Of a stretch of 14,781 nucleotides of DNA, positions 9,601 through 14,781 are shown piece by piece. Numbering within the stretch: position 1 is the stretch's first letter; each line of letters opens with the position of its first letter. The position numbers and the translations under genes were made by a program. The notes under the pieces are model-generated. The model did no database searches. It saw only the letters and a program-made list of their open reading frames with translations, and was not told where the DNA came from. This DNA comes from CAZXVW01 sp964644025 (lineage in GTDB: Bacteria; Acidobacteriota; Terriglobia; Bryobacterales; Bryobacteraceae), in NCBI GenBank assembly GCA_964644025.1, contig CAZXVW010000111.1, forward strand, positions 1 to 14,781, in the 5' to 3' direction.

Positions 9601-11229
9601 CCGGATCGGGTCAATGGCCGGGTTGGTCACCTGGGCGAACAACTGCTTGAAGTAGTTGAACAGCGGCTGCGGTTGATCCGACAGGCACGCCAGCGGCACG
9701 TCGGCCCCCATCGAGCCGACCGGGTCCAGCCCGTTTATCGCCATCGGCGCCAGGATCCGCCGCAATTCCTCCTCGGTGTAGCCGAAGGCCCGCTGGCGGG
9801 GGAGCAGGGATTCGAAGTCGGTGGGGTGCGAGCGCGAGGGGGCCGGCAGGTCGGCGAGATTGATCTGGTTCTCCTCGAGCCATTTCCGGTACGGGCGCCG
9901 CCTCGCCAGCCGGTGCTTGATCTCTTCGTCCGGTACGATGCGGCCTTCACTAAGGTCAGCCAGCAGCATCTTGCCGGGCTGCAGCCGGCCCTTCAGCTTC
10001 ACGCGCTCCGGCTCCACCGGCAGCACACCGGCCTCGGAGGCCATGATCAGCAGGCCGTCATGCGTCACCAGATAGCGCGCCGGGCGCAACCCGTTGCGGT
10101 CCAGGGTGGCGCCGATGAGGGTGCCGTCGGTGAAGGCGATGGCCGCCGGGCCGTCCCACGGTTCCATCAGAGAGGCGTGGTACTCGTAAAACGCCCTCTT
10201 GTCTTCATCCATGGACTTGTTGTTGTCCCAGGCCTCCGGTATCAGCATCGCCATGACATGCGGCAGACTCCGGCCGGCCAGGTGGAGCAACTGCACGGCG
10301 TTGTCCACGCTGGCCGAGTCACTGAGACCGGGGGTGACCGCCGGGAACAACTTCTTGAGATCCTCGCCGAACTGCGGCGTCTCCAGCACCGACTCGCGGG
10401 CGTGCATCCGGTTCACGTTGCCGCGCAGCGTGTTGATTTCGCCGTTGTGGCAGATGTAACGGTAAGGATGCGCCAGCGGCCAGGTGGGGAAGGTGTTGGT
10501 GGAAAACCGCTGGTGCACCAGCGCCAGCGCGCTCACCACCTCCGGGCTGGCCAGATCCCCGTAGAACTCCTCGATCTGGGGCGCCAGCAGCAGGCCTTTG
10601 TAAACGATCGTCTTGGTCGACATCGAGGCGACGTAGAACATCTCCTTGTCCCTGATGTCGGAAGCCATAATTTCGTTCTCGGCCCGCTTCATCACCACGT
10701 ACAGCTTGCGCTCCAGGGCGTCTTGGGTCATCTCCGGAGCTGCGCCGACAAAAATCTGCTCGATAAAGGGCTGGAGCGAGCGCGCCAGCGACCCGATGGC
10801 CGCCGGGTTCACCGGCGTCTCCCGCCACCCGAGTACGCTCAGACCCTCCTCGCGGATAATCCGCTCCAGGTGCCCCTCGCACGCAAGCCGGGAGTCTTTC
10901 CGGGTGGGGAGGAACACCATTCCCACGCCGTAGGAGCCCCGAGCGGGAAGGCTGAATCCGATCCGCGAACATTCCCGCTCGAAATAGCCGTGGGGGATCT
11001 GGATCAGAACGCCGGCCCCGTCGCCGGTGTCCGGGTCGCAGCCGGAGGCGCCGCGATGCGTGAGATTGATCAGGACCTCGATGCCCTTCCGGATGATTTC
11101 ATGCGACGGGGTGCCTTCGATATTGGCCACGAAACCGATGCCGCAGGCGTCCCGTTCCAACCGGGCTTCATAAAGCCCCTGCGAGGGGGGCGGCACGTTG
11201 GGTTCGAACTTTCTCATACGTGTTGACAT
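6628..11229 (-). CDS. gltB: Glutamate synthase, large/alpha subunit
   Basis: Catalytic subunit of GOGAT: glutamine + 2-oxoglutarate + 2e- give two glutamate, the second half of the GS/GOGAT ammonium-assimilation cycle. From ATG 11229 the protein has 1533 residues (E. coli 1517 before processing). Domain order: class II glutamine amidotransferase with nucleophile Cys29 in ERDACGIGFV (about 29-430); central linker domain; FMN-binding synthase domain (about 860-1220) with GAMSFGSIS and SGASGGTGASP; [3Fe-4S] cysteines 1138, 1144 and 1149; and a C-terminal GXGXG beta-helix (about 1290-1480). The 28 residues before Cys29 are a propeptide that must be removed to free the nucleophile, as in known GltB. 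ATG 11217 is an alternative start. A TTG at 11277 is in frame but overlaps the predicted -10 box, so I rejected it. The last about 25 residues are an Ala/Pro-rich tail of unknown role. Confidence 0.97.
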   Translation of the reverse strand: MSTRMRKFEPNVPPPSQGLYEARLERDACGIGFVANIEGTPSHEIIRKGIEVLINLTHRGASGCDPDTGDGAGVLIQIPHGYFERECSRIGFSLPARGSYGVGMVFLPTRKDSRLACEGHLERIIREEGLSVLGWRETPVNPAAIGSLARSLQPFIEQIFVGAAPEMTQDALERKLYVVMKRAENEIMASDIRDKEMFYVASMSTKTIVYKGLLLAPQIEEFYGDLASPEVVSALALVHQRFSTNTFPTWPLAHPYRYICHNGEINTLRGNVNRMHARESVLETPQFGEDLKKLFPAVTPGLSDSASVDNAVQLLHLAGRSLPHVMAMLIPEAWDNNKSMDEDKRAFYEYHASLMEPWDGPAAIAFTDGTLIGATLDRNGLRPARYLVTHDGLLIMASEAGVLPVEPERVKLKGRLQPGKMLLADLSEGRIVPDEEIKHRLARRRPYRKWLEENQINLADLPAPSRSHPTDFESLLPRQRAFGYTEEELRRILAPMAINGLDPVGSMGADVPLACLSDQPQPLFNYFKQLFAQVTNPAIDPIREEMVMSLCSYIGTERNILAETPQHCHTLKLPHPVLTNYDLEKLRRVSWGDFLATTLMTVFRADGGEKELKRALDALCRRASWAIKSGYTLLILSDRAMDENYAPIPSLLALSAVHNHLVRHGTRTQVALIVESGEPREVHHFCLLIGYGASAVNPYLALETLEQMVKRGQLGEGITFEQALENYIKAVNKGLLKVFSKMGISTLQSYRGAQIFEAIGLDRKLVDRYFTGTTSRIEGVGLEALAREAKMKHDYAFRPVSESDTELAIGGQLAWRARGEYHLNNPVTIASLQHAVRRNSWEIYKEYAASVNGRSRQLCTLRGLLEFKRAARPVPLDEVEPASEIVKRFVTGAMSFGSISKEAHETLAIAMNRIGAKSNTGEGGEDEERFQPDPNGDLRRSAIKQVASGRFGVTTNYLVNADELQIKIAQGAKPGEGGQLPGHKIDEIIARVRHSIPGVGLISPPPHHDIYSIEDLAQLIYDLKNVNPKARISVKLVAEIGVGIVAAGVAKAHADVVLISGASGGTGASPITSIRHAGIPWELGVAETQQVLVMNDLRSRIILQTDGKLSTGRDVAVAALLGAEEYGFSTAPLIALGCVMMRKCHLNTCPVGIATQDERLRKKFAGLPEHVINFFFFVAEEVREYMSQMGFRTMNEMIGRTDMLEARNVDYHWKARGLDFSSILHQPDVPQRVGRRCLVAQNHGLEQALDHRLIELTRPALENQGPVEVQMPIRNVHRSVGTMLSGEIARRYGSAGLPDDTIRLHFTGSAGQSFGAFLARGVTLTLEGEANDYTGKGLSGGKIIVYAPRTSTFAPEENIIVGNVVLYGATSGEAYFNGMAGERFCVRNSGATAVVESVGDHGCEYMTRGLAVVLGHTGRNFAAGMSGGIAFVLDETGEFREVNCNTASVDLEPVTDPLDIQALKTLVEKHMKYTGSDRAQWILENWEELLPRFVKVFPHEYKRVLGLARAGAGAAARPGPPAQPAEVVRLAHG

Positions 11230-11276
11230 CGGTGCTCGTTGGAGAGACGGCCGCGAAAACCGGCTGCGTGATAACA

Positions 11277-11306
11277 AGTGTAAATCATCCGGGCAGCATT
11301 AGTCAA
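11277..11306 (-). promoter_or_regulatory. Predicted gltBD promoter
   Basis: Read on the minus strand: TTGACT (-35, 11306-11301; 5 of 6 to sigma-70 consensus), an 18-base spacer, then TACACT (-10, 11282-11277; 4 of 6). The predicted start is near 11270, leaving a leader of about 41 bases before ATG 11229. Sequence match only; the phylum's sigma-factor preferences are assumed to be sigma-70-like. Confidence 0.5.
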
Positions 11307-11322
11307 AGGAAATTCGCCCACT

Positions 11323-11352
11323 TTGCTTCATTAGAAGCACTTATGATATAAT
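11323..11352 (+). promoter_or_regulatory. Predicted promoter of the LysR-type gene
   Basis: A perfect TATAAT (11347-11352) follows TTGCTT (11323-11328, 3 of 6) with an 18-base spacer. Overlapping TATGAT (11342-11347) is an alternative -10. The strong -10 with a weak -35 places the transcription start at about 11354-11360, on or just before the GTG start codon, so the mRNA would be leaderless or nearly so. Confidence 0.55.
11324..11339. promoter_or_regulatory. 16-base perfect dyad, candidate LysR-type operator
   Basis: TGCTTC (11324-11329) and GAAGCA (11334-11339) form a perfect inverted repeat around ATTA. It sits between the -35 and -10 of the LysR gene and is centred about 61-62 bases upstream of the predicted gltB start. 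LysR-type activators usually bind a dyad near -65 of the target promoter and overlap their own promoter. The site differs from the textbook T-N11-A form in having an even spacing. Binding is inferred from position and symmetry only. Confidence 0.5.
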
Positions 11353-11359
11353 CCGCCGT

Positions 11360-12238
11360 GTGGCGATAGACCATCTGAAACTTTTCAAGGACATAGCCAG
11401 AGAGCGCAGCATCACGCGCGCCGCTCACCGGAACGGGATCAGCCAATCGGCTGCCAGCCAGTACCTCCAGGAGCTGGAGCGGTCGCTCGATCTGCGTCTG
11501 GTGGACCGGAGCAGCCGTCCTTTGAAACTCACCGAGGCCGGGCGCCTCTACTACCAGTTTTGCCGGGACGTGCTGCGCCGCCGCGAGCAGCTCGAGGCCG
11601 GGCTCGACCGGCTACGCCAGCGGGTTGAAGGCACGGTGCGGGTGGCTTCAATCTACTCGGTCGGCCTGTCGGAGATGTCCCGCCTGGAGGAGCAGTTCCG
11701 CCGGCACCATCCGGACGCGGTTCTTTCGGTGGAGTACCTGCGTCCGGAAAAGGTCTATGAAGCGGTGCTGGCCGACAGCGCCGATATCGGCATCGTGAGC
11801 TTCCCGGAGCCGAGCAAGGAGATCAGGGCGATTCCGTGGCGCCGGGAGGTGATGGTGGTGGCGGCCCGGCCCGACCATCCCCTGGCGGCCAACGTGTTCC
11901 TGGCGGTGCGCGAGCTGGACGGCCAGGATTTCGTCGGCTACGACGAGGACCTGCCGATCGCCCGGGAGCTGCGGCGTTTCTTTCGCGAGCACGGCGTAGC
12001 GGTGAACGTCGTGATGCGCTTCGACAACGTCTCGATGATGAAAGAAGCGGTGGCTATTGGCTCCGGCATCGGCATTCTTCCTGAGCGAGTGATTGCGGAG
12101 GAAGTAGCCCAGGAGCGGCTGGTCGGCATCCCGCTGGAGTCGCCGGGCCTGTACCGGCCCCTGGGCATCATTCATGGCCGCCGCAAGCGCTTCAACCGCG
12201 CCGCCCGCGCCTTCCTGGAGTTACTTCAGGGCAATTGA
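11360..12238 (+). CDS. LysR-type transcriptional regulator, divergent from gltBD
   Basis: DNA-binding regulator of 292 residues, a standard LysR length. The N-terminal winged helix-turn-helix spans about 5-65, with the recognition helix in SQSAASQYLQELERSL (28-43) and LTEAGRLYYQFCRDVL (57-72). A helical linker (about 70-90) joins a periplasmic-binding-protein-like effector domain (about 92-290). The start is GTG 11360; it has no Shine-Dalgarno but begins right at the expected N-terminus (AIDHLKLFKDIA). It is head-to-head with gltB, an arrangement like Bacillus gltC-gltAB, which suggests control of glutamate synthase. The sequence is not obviously GltC-like, so the target is inferred from context. 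It could instead regulate the downstream oxidoreductase, which follows 66 bases later on the same strand. The effector is not readable. Confidence 0.93.
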   Translation: MAIDHLKLFKDIARERSITRAAHRNGISQSAASQYLQELERSLDLRLVDRSSRPLKLTEAGRLYYQFCRDVLRRREQLEAGLDRLRQRVEGTVRVASIYSVGLSEMSRLEEQFRRHHPDAVLSVEYLRPEKVYEAVLADSADIGIVSFPEPSKEIRAIPWRREVMVVAARPDHPLAANVFLAVRELDGQDFVGYDEDLPIARELRRFFREHGVAVNVVMRFDNVSMMKEAVAIGSGIGILPERVIAEEVAQERLVGIPLESPGLYRPLGIIHGRRKRFNRAARAFLELLQGN

Positions 12239-12291
12239 CGCCTTCGACGGCTCGTGCGACGATGAGGTTGATTTACCCGCATTGAAGTTGC

Positions 12292-12296
12292 GGAGG
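12292..12296 (+). promoter_or_regulatory. Strong ribosome binding site of the oxidoreductase gene
   Basis: GGAGG within a longer GGAGGGTGG, 8 bases before ATG 12305. It is the best Shine-Dalgarno in the window and confirms the start that includes the Tat signal. Confidence 0.75.
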
Positions 12297-12304
12297 GTGG
12301 AACA

Positions 12305-13483
12305 ATGAAACACTCTGACGGAGGGACGACACGAAGGAAGTTTCTGCAGGCCGGCGCCGGAGCCGGCCTGCTGAGTCGAACGCCAGCCGTGGCCGCCAGC
12401 CGGCGGGCCGGCTACCGTACCTTTTCCGAGGGCCGGATCGGGAAGTTGCGGCTGAAGAACCGGCTGGTGCGGGCGGCGGCCGCCGAGGGCGCCTGCCCGG
12501 ACGGGAGGATGACGGAGGCGGGGCTCGACATCTACCGGCGGTTGGCCAGCGGGGGAGTCGGTCTGATCATCACCGGGCACATGACGGTGATGCGGGAGGG
12601 CCGGGCCGAGCGCACGCAGACGTGCGTTTACGATGACAGCTTCACGGACGCGATCGGGAGAATCGCCGCGGTCGTCCACGCCCGTGGCAACGACTGCAAG
12701 GTGGTGGCCGAGATCAGTCACGCCGGCATGCAGTCGCGCATTTGCGAGCCAGTGGGTCCGACCTCGCGGCCATGGCCCCGGCGAGGCAAGCTGAAGCCAC
12801 GCGCGCTGACCACGCGGGAAGTCCAGGACATTATCAGCCACTATGCCCAGGCGGCGCGGCGAGTGAAAGAGGCCGGCTTCGACGGCGTCGAGATTCACTG
12901 CGCGCATGGTTACTTGCTTAGCTCATTCCTTTCCCCGTACACCAACACCCGGACGGACGCTTACGGTGGTTCGCTGGCTAAACGGACCAGAATCGTGCGG
13001 GAGATCATTGAGCAGGCGCGAGCGCTGGTCGGCCAGGATTTTCCGATTCTAGTCAAGATGAACTGCGACGATGGCGTCGAGGGCGGCATCAACATCGACA
13101 CCTTTCCCGCGCTGGCCAAAGAAATTGAGAAGACCGGCATCCAGGCCCTGGAGGTGAGCGGGCACAATCCCTGCCGGATGGGGATCAGTGGTCCCGAGCA
13201 GGAATCCTATTTCCTCAACTATGCCCGGCGGCTCGACCTCGATATCCCGGTGATTCTGACCGGCGGCAACCGTTCCATCGAGCGGTTGGAGAAGATCGCC
13301 AACAGCGGCGGGCCGGATTTCTTCGCCATGGCGCGGCCGCTGATCCGCGAGCCGGACCTGCCCAACCGGTGGCTGGAAGGCCGCGGCGGGGACGAGAGCA
13401 CTTGCATCTCGTGCAATCGCTGCCTGATGGCGCTCGGTAAGGGGGAGCCCACCCGCTGCCGGGTGGACGAGCTGGGCGGTTAA
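12305..13483 (+). CDS. Tat-exported NADH:flavin oxidoreductase (Old Yellow Enzyme family) with C-terminal Fe-S cysteine motif
   Basis: A 392-residue protein predicted to fold as an FMN-binding TIM barrel. The N-terminus carries a twin-arginine signal (TRRKFL, 9-14) followed by a short hydrophobic stretch and an AVAA-type cleavage site (about 28-31), so it probably acts outside the cytoplasm after folding with its cofactor. OYE family features are FSEGRIGKLRLKNRLV (40-55), EISHAGMQSR (136-145), HGYLLSSFLSPYTNTR (201-216) with DAYGGS, and ILTGGN (317-322). Near the end, Cys367, 370, 373 and 385 (C-x2-C-x2-C-x11-C) resemble the [4Fe-4S] ligands of dienoyl-CoA reductase and trimethylamine dehydrogenase. 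The FAD/NAD(P) domains that follow in those enzymes are absent; the chain ends 7 residues later. Substrate and electron donor are unknown. It may be co-transcribed with the LysR gene 66 bases upstream. Confidence 0.9.
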   Translation: MKHSDGGTTRRKFLQAGAGAGLLSRTPAVAASRRAGYRTFSEGRIGKLRLKNRLVRAAAAEGACPDGRMTEAGLDIYRRLASGGVGLIITGHMTVMREGRAERTQTCVYDDSFTDAIGRIAAVVHARGNDCKVVAEISHAGMQSRICEPVGPTSRPWPRRGKLKPRALTTREVQDIISHYAQAARRVKEAGFDGVEIHCAHGYLLSSFLSPYTNTRTDAYGGSLAKRTRIVREIIEQARALVGQDFPILVKMNCDDGVEGGINIDTFPALAKEIEKTGIQALEVSGHNPCRMGISGPEQESYFLNYARRLDLDIPVILTGGNRSIERLEKIANSGGPDFFAMARPLIREPDLPNRWLEGRGGDESTCISCNRCLMALGKGEPTRCRVDELGG

Positions 13484-13555
13484 CCCGGAGTTCCAGCCCC
13501 GGACAAGCGCTATCGAACTGACACTACGAGGGAAAGGCGGGGGGTCTCGTCTCTG

Positions 13556-13593
13556 GCTACAGGCCGGGCAGGCGGAAGGCTTTGGCCTGTAGC
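13556..13593. terminator. Perfect 10-bp hairpin between convergent genes
   Basis: GCTACAGGCC (13556-13565) pairs perfectly with GGCCTGTAGC (13584-13593) around an 18-base loop. It lies 72 bases after the oxidoreductase stop and 56 bases past the glycosidase stop on the other strand, so a two-way transcription stop or mRNA 3'-end stabiliser is plausible. No T-run follows on either strand. The rest of the 166-base gap (13484-13649) shows no other signal except the in-frame tail described separately. Confidence 0.4.
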
Positions 13594-13649
13594 GGAGTGA
13601 GTTCGGTCAGCAGGCGGGCGCCGCTGAGCAGATCCCGGCGCCGTCCGCC
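13557..13649 (-). other. 30-codon in-frame tail past the glycosidase stop, possible gene remnant
   Basis: Directly after the TGA at 13652-13650 the same frame stays open for 30 codons to TAG (13559-13557). The end of the peptide, RDLLSGARLLTELTPL then QAKAFRLPGL, resembles the closing strand of the C-terminal beta-domain in many glycosidases (pattern D-L-L-[ST]-G ... L-x-P-x-x-x-[RK]-x-x-R-L). It could be a former C-terminus cut off by a nonsense change, or the end of a second, deleted glycosidase gene. Thirty open codons are not significant by themselves in GC-rich DNA; the case rests on the look of the peptide. Confidence 0.3.
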
Positions 13650-14781
13650 TCAGCTCTTGACGATGGCGTAGGCGGCCCCGGCCTCGGTCCGGAAAACCAG
13701 CTTGTCTTGCTCGCGCTGCGCCGGAACCGCGCGCCCGTCTTTCTTCACGACGGCGCCCGGCCAGGGGCGCACCACGCGCGCCACACGGCCGCGTTCGCTG
13801 AAGATCCGGCAAGCAGTCACCTGCCGCCCGTCCCACGCCGCGCTCACCAGGAATGCGCCCACGGCCCGGAGGTTCTCGAACCGCGCCGGGCCGAGGTTCT
13901 TCGTGTTCGGGAACACGCGGATCACGCCGGCATGGCTCTGCAGCAGGCACTCATTGAGGACGGCGGGCAGCGCCAGGTCTTCGGTCCAGACGCCCATCCG
14001 CATCATGAAGTCGAAATCGGTCCGGTCGGAGTAGCGGCCGCCGATCTGGCGCACCCGGTCACCGGCCGTCCCGTTCGGCACGCGGCAGTAGCGCACCTCG
14101 CGCTGGAACCATTCCAGATCCAGCATGCCCAGCCGCGCGCGGACCAGCGGCTGCCACACCAGATCGTTGCCGCCCTCCAATCGGATCGTCCGGGCGGTTC
14201 GCCGGGCGATATCGAGCAGCTCCGGCCTCCGGTCGAAACCGACCTGTTCGCCCGGGAAAACCGGCGCGGTGGTGACCGGAACGTTGTAGACATACTCGGT
14301 GGGAGCGCCGGCCACGTCGAGCCAGACCCGTCCGTACGGGCCGTCCGCTTCCGGGTAACGGGCAAGGTTGTGGCGAATCTCGGACCACCGGGGCCGGAGC
14401 GCGGCGTCGCGGCCCAGTGTCTTCGAACCCTCAATCACCGCGTCCAGCACGAACTCGGTGAGCGCGATGTCGATGATGCAGTCCCGGTTGAGGCGCTGGT
14501 CCACCGTGAGCCCCCAGTTCTCCGGTGAAACCGTGGGGTTGAGATGATACTTTCCATCGTCGCCTTTCTTCGCATAGGCCACCAGGAAGTCGGCTGCGGC
14601 CTTGAGCATGGGATAGACTCGCCGCAGCAGCTTTTCGTCGAGAGTGTACAAGTAATGCCACCAGAGGCTCTGCACCGTCCATGGCGTCTCGCAGATCTCG
14701 TAGCCCCATGGGGGCACCGGGTATGGGTTCACCTTGCTGGGCACCGGGTAGGCCGAGTGCGGAAAATAAGCGCCCGGCAGC
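13650..14781 (-). CDS. GH95-like glycosidase, C-terminal part (5' end off window)
   Basis: The frame is open to the right edge; 376 residues are visible and the start lies outside (the GTG at 14744 is an internal valine). The sequence looks like the (alpha/alpha)6 six-hairpin barrel and small C-terminal beta-domain of GH95-type alpha-fucosidases/galactosidases. Features are PPWGYEICETPWTVQSLWWH, a helix ending YPMLKAAADFLVAYA, TVSPENWG (14533-14510, with a Glu at the place of a GH95 catalytic acid), and near the C-terminal side ECLLQSHAGVIRVFPN. Known relatives cleave plant or host polysaccharide side chains, usually after export. No signal peptide can be judged because the N-terminus is missing. 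The gene converges on the oxidoreductase gene. The fold family is fairly sure; the exact family and substrate are not. Confidence 0.75.
   Translation of the reverse strand, partial: LPGAYFPHSAYPVPSKVNPYPVPPWGYEICETPWTVQSLWWHYLYTLDEKLLRRVYPMLKAAADFLVAYAKKGDDGKYHLNPTVSPENWGLTVDQRLNRDCIIDIALTEFVLDAVIEGSKTLGRDAALRPRWSEIRHNLARYPEADGPYGRVWLDVAGAPTEYVYNVPVTTAPVFPGEQVGFDRRPELLDIARRTARTIRLEGGNDLVWQPLVRARLGMLDLEWFQREVRYCRVPNGTAGDRVRQIGGRYSDRTDFDFMMRMGVWTEDLALPAVLNECLLQSHAGVIRVFPNTKNLGPARFENLRAVGAFLVSAAWDGRQVTACRIFSERGRVARVVRPWPGAVVKKDGRAVPAQREQDKLVFRTEAGAAYAIVKS

Noticed and set aside
6790..11226. A + strand open frame of 1478 codons running opposite almost the whole of gltB, and another of 524 codons (5219-6793) opposite gltD.
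   Set aside because: The products are low-complexity, rich in His, Arg, Gln and Gly, and match no family. Such antisense frames arise when the sense gene avoids TTA, CTA and TCA codons in GC-rich DNA. The clear gltB and gltD proteins explain the region.
11230..11270. Possible attenuator or riboswitch in the gltB leader.
   Set aside because: Only a 4-bp GCCG/CGGC stem is visible in about 40 bases; too small for a known riboswitch or attenuator.
11230..11277. An extended GltB N-terminus beginning at TTG 11277.
   Set aside because: The TTG overlaps the predicted gltB -10 box and lies upstream of the predicted transcription start. The added residues (Arg/Ser-rich) are not seen in the family.
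13510..13950. A minus-strand frame of 146 codons overlapping the glycosidase C-terminal coding region.
   Set aside because: Arg/Pro-rich product in the wrong frame over a convincing glycosidase sequence; a shadow frame.

Overview
This window is about 14.8 kb of GC-rich bacterial chromosome, dense with genes and dominated by central carbon and nitrogen metabolism. Three features suggest an Acidobacteriota-like organism of the Solibacter/Bryobacter type: a 'clade X' ATP-dependent phosphofructokinase, a Tat-exported flavin oxidoreductase, and a GH95-like glycosidase. This is inferred from protein flavour only; Planctomycetota, Verrucomicrobiota or another GC-rich phylum is possible. I see no rRNA, tRNA, CRISPR array, transposase or phage gene.

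Region 1 (1-5095, + strand) looks like one operon, with gaps of 34-49 bases. It holds the 3' part of ATP-type PEP carboxykinase (pckA), an AspT/YidE-family antiporter, an atypical ATP-dependent phosphofructokinase (pfkA) and a trehalose-6-phosphate phosphatase (otsB). Enzymes of the PEP/oxaloacetate node and upper glycolysis therefore flank a transporter whose relatives carry aspartate/alanine or succinate.

Region 2 (5144-11229, - strand) is a gltB-gltD operon encoding both subunits of glutamate synthase, convergent with otsB. Upstream of it and divergent is a LysR-type regulator gene (11360-12238, +). The intergenic region of about 130 bases holds a candidate promoter for each direction and a perfect 16-base dyad (TGCTTC-ATTA-GAAGCA). 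The dyad lies near -62 of the predicted gltB start and between the -35 and -10 of the regulator gene. This is the usual geometry for a LysR-type activator that represses its own gene, and it resembles Bacillus gltC/gltAB.

Region 3 (12305-14781) holds an exported OYE-family FMN oxidoreductase with a four-cysteine Fe-S motif (+). Convergent with it is the 3' part of a GH95-like glycosidase gene (-) that runs off the right edge. The 166 bases between them contain a perfect 10-bp hairpin. They also contain a 30-codon stretch, in frame past the glycosidase TGA stop, that reads like a second glycosidase C-terminus.

I found no clearly new multi-gene system. The best leads are the gltBD/LysR control region with a probably leaderless regulator mRNA, the single-domain exported Fe-S/FMN oxidoreductase, the double C-terminus of the glycosidase, and the pckA-antiporter pairing.
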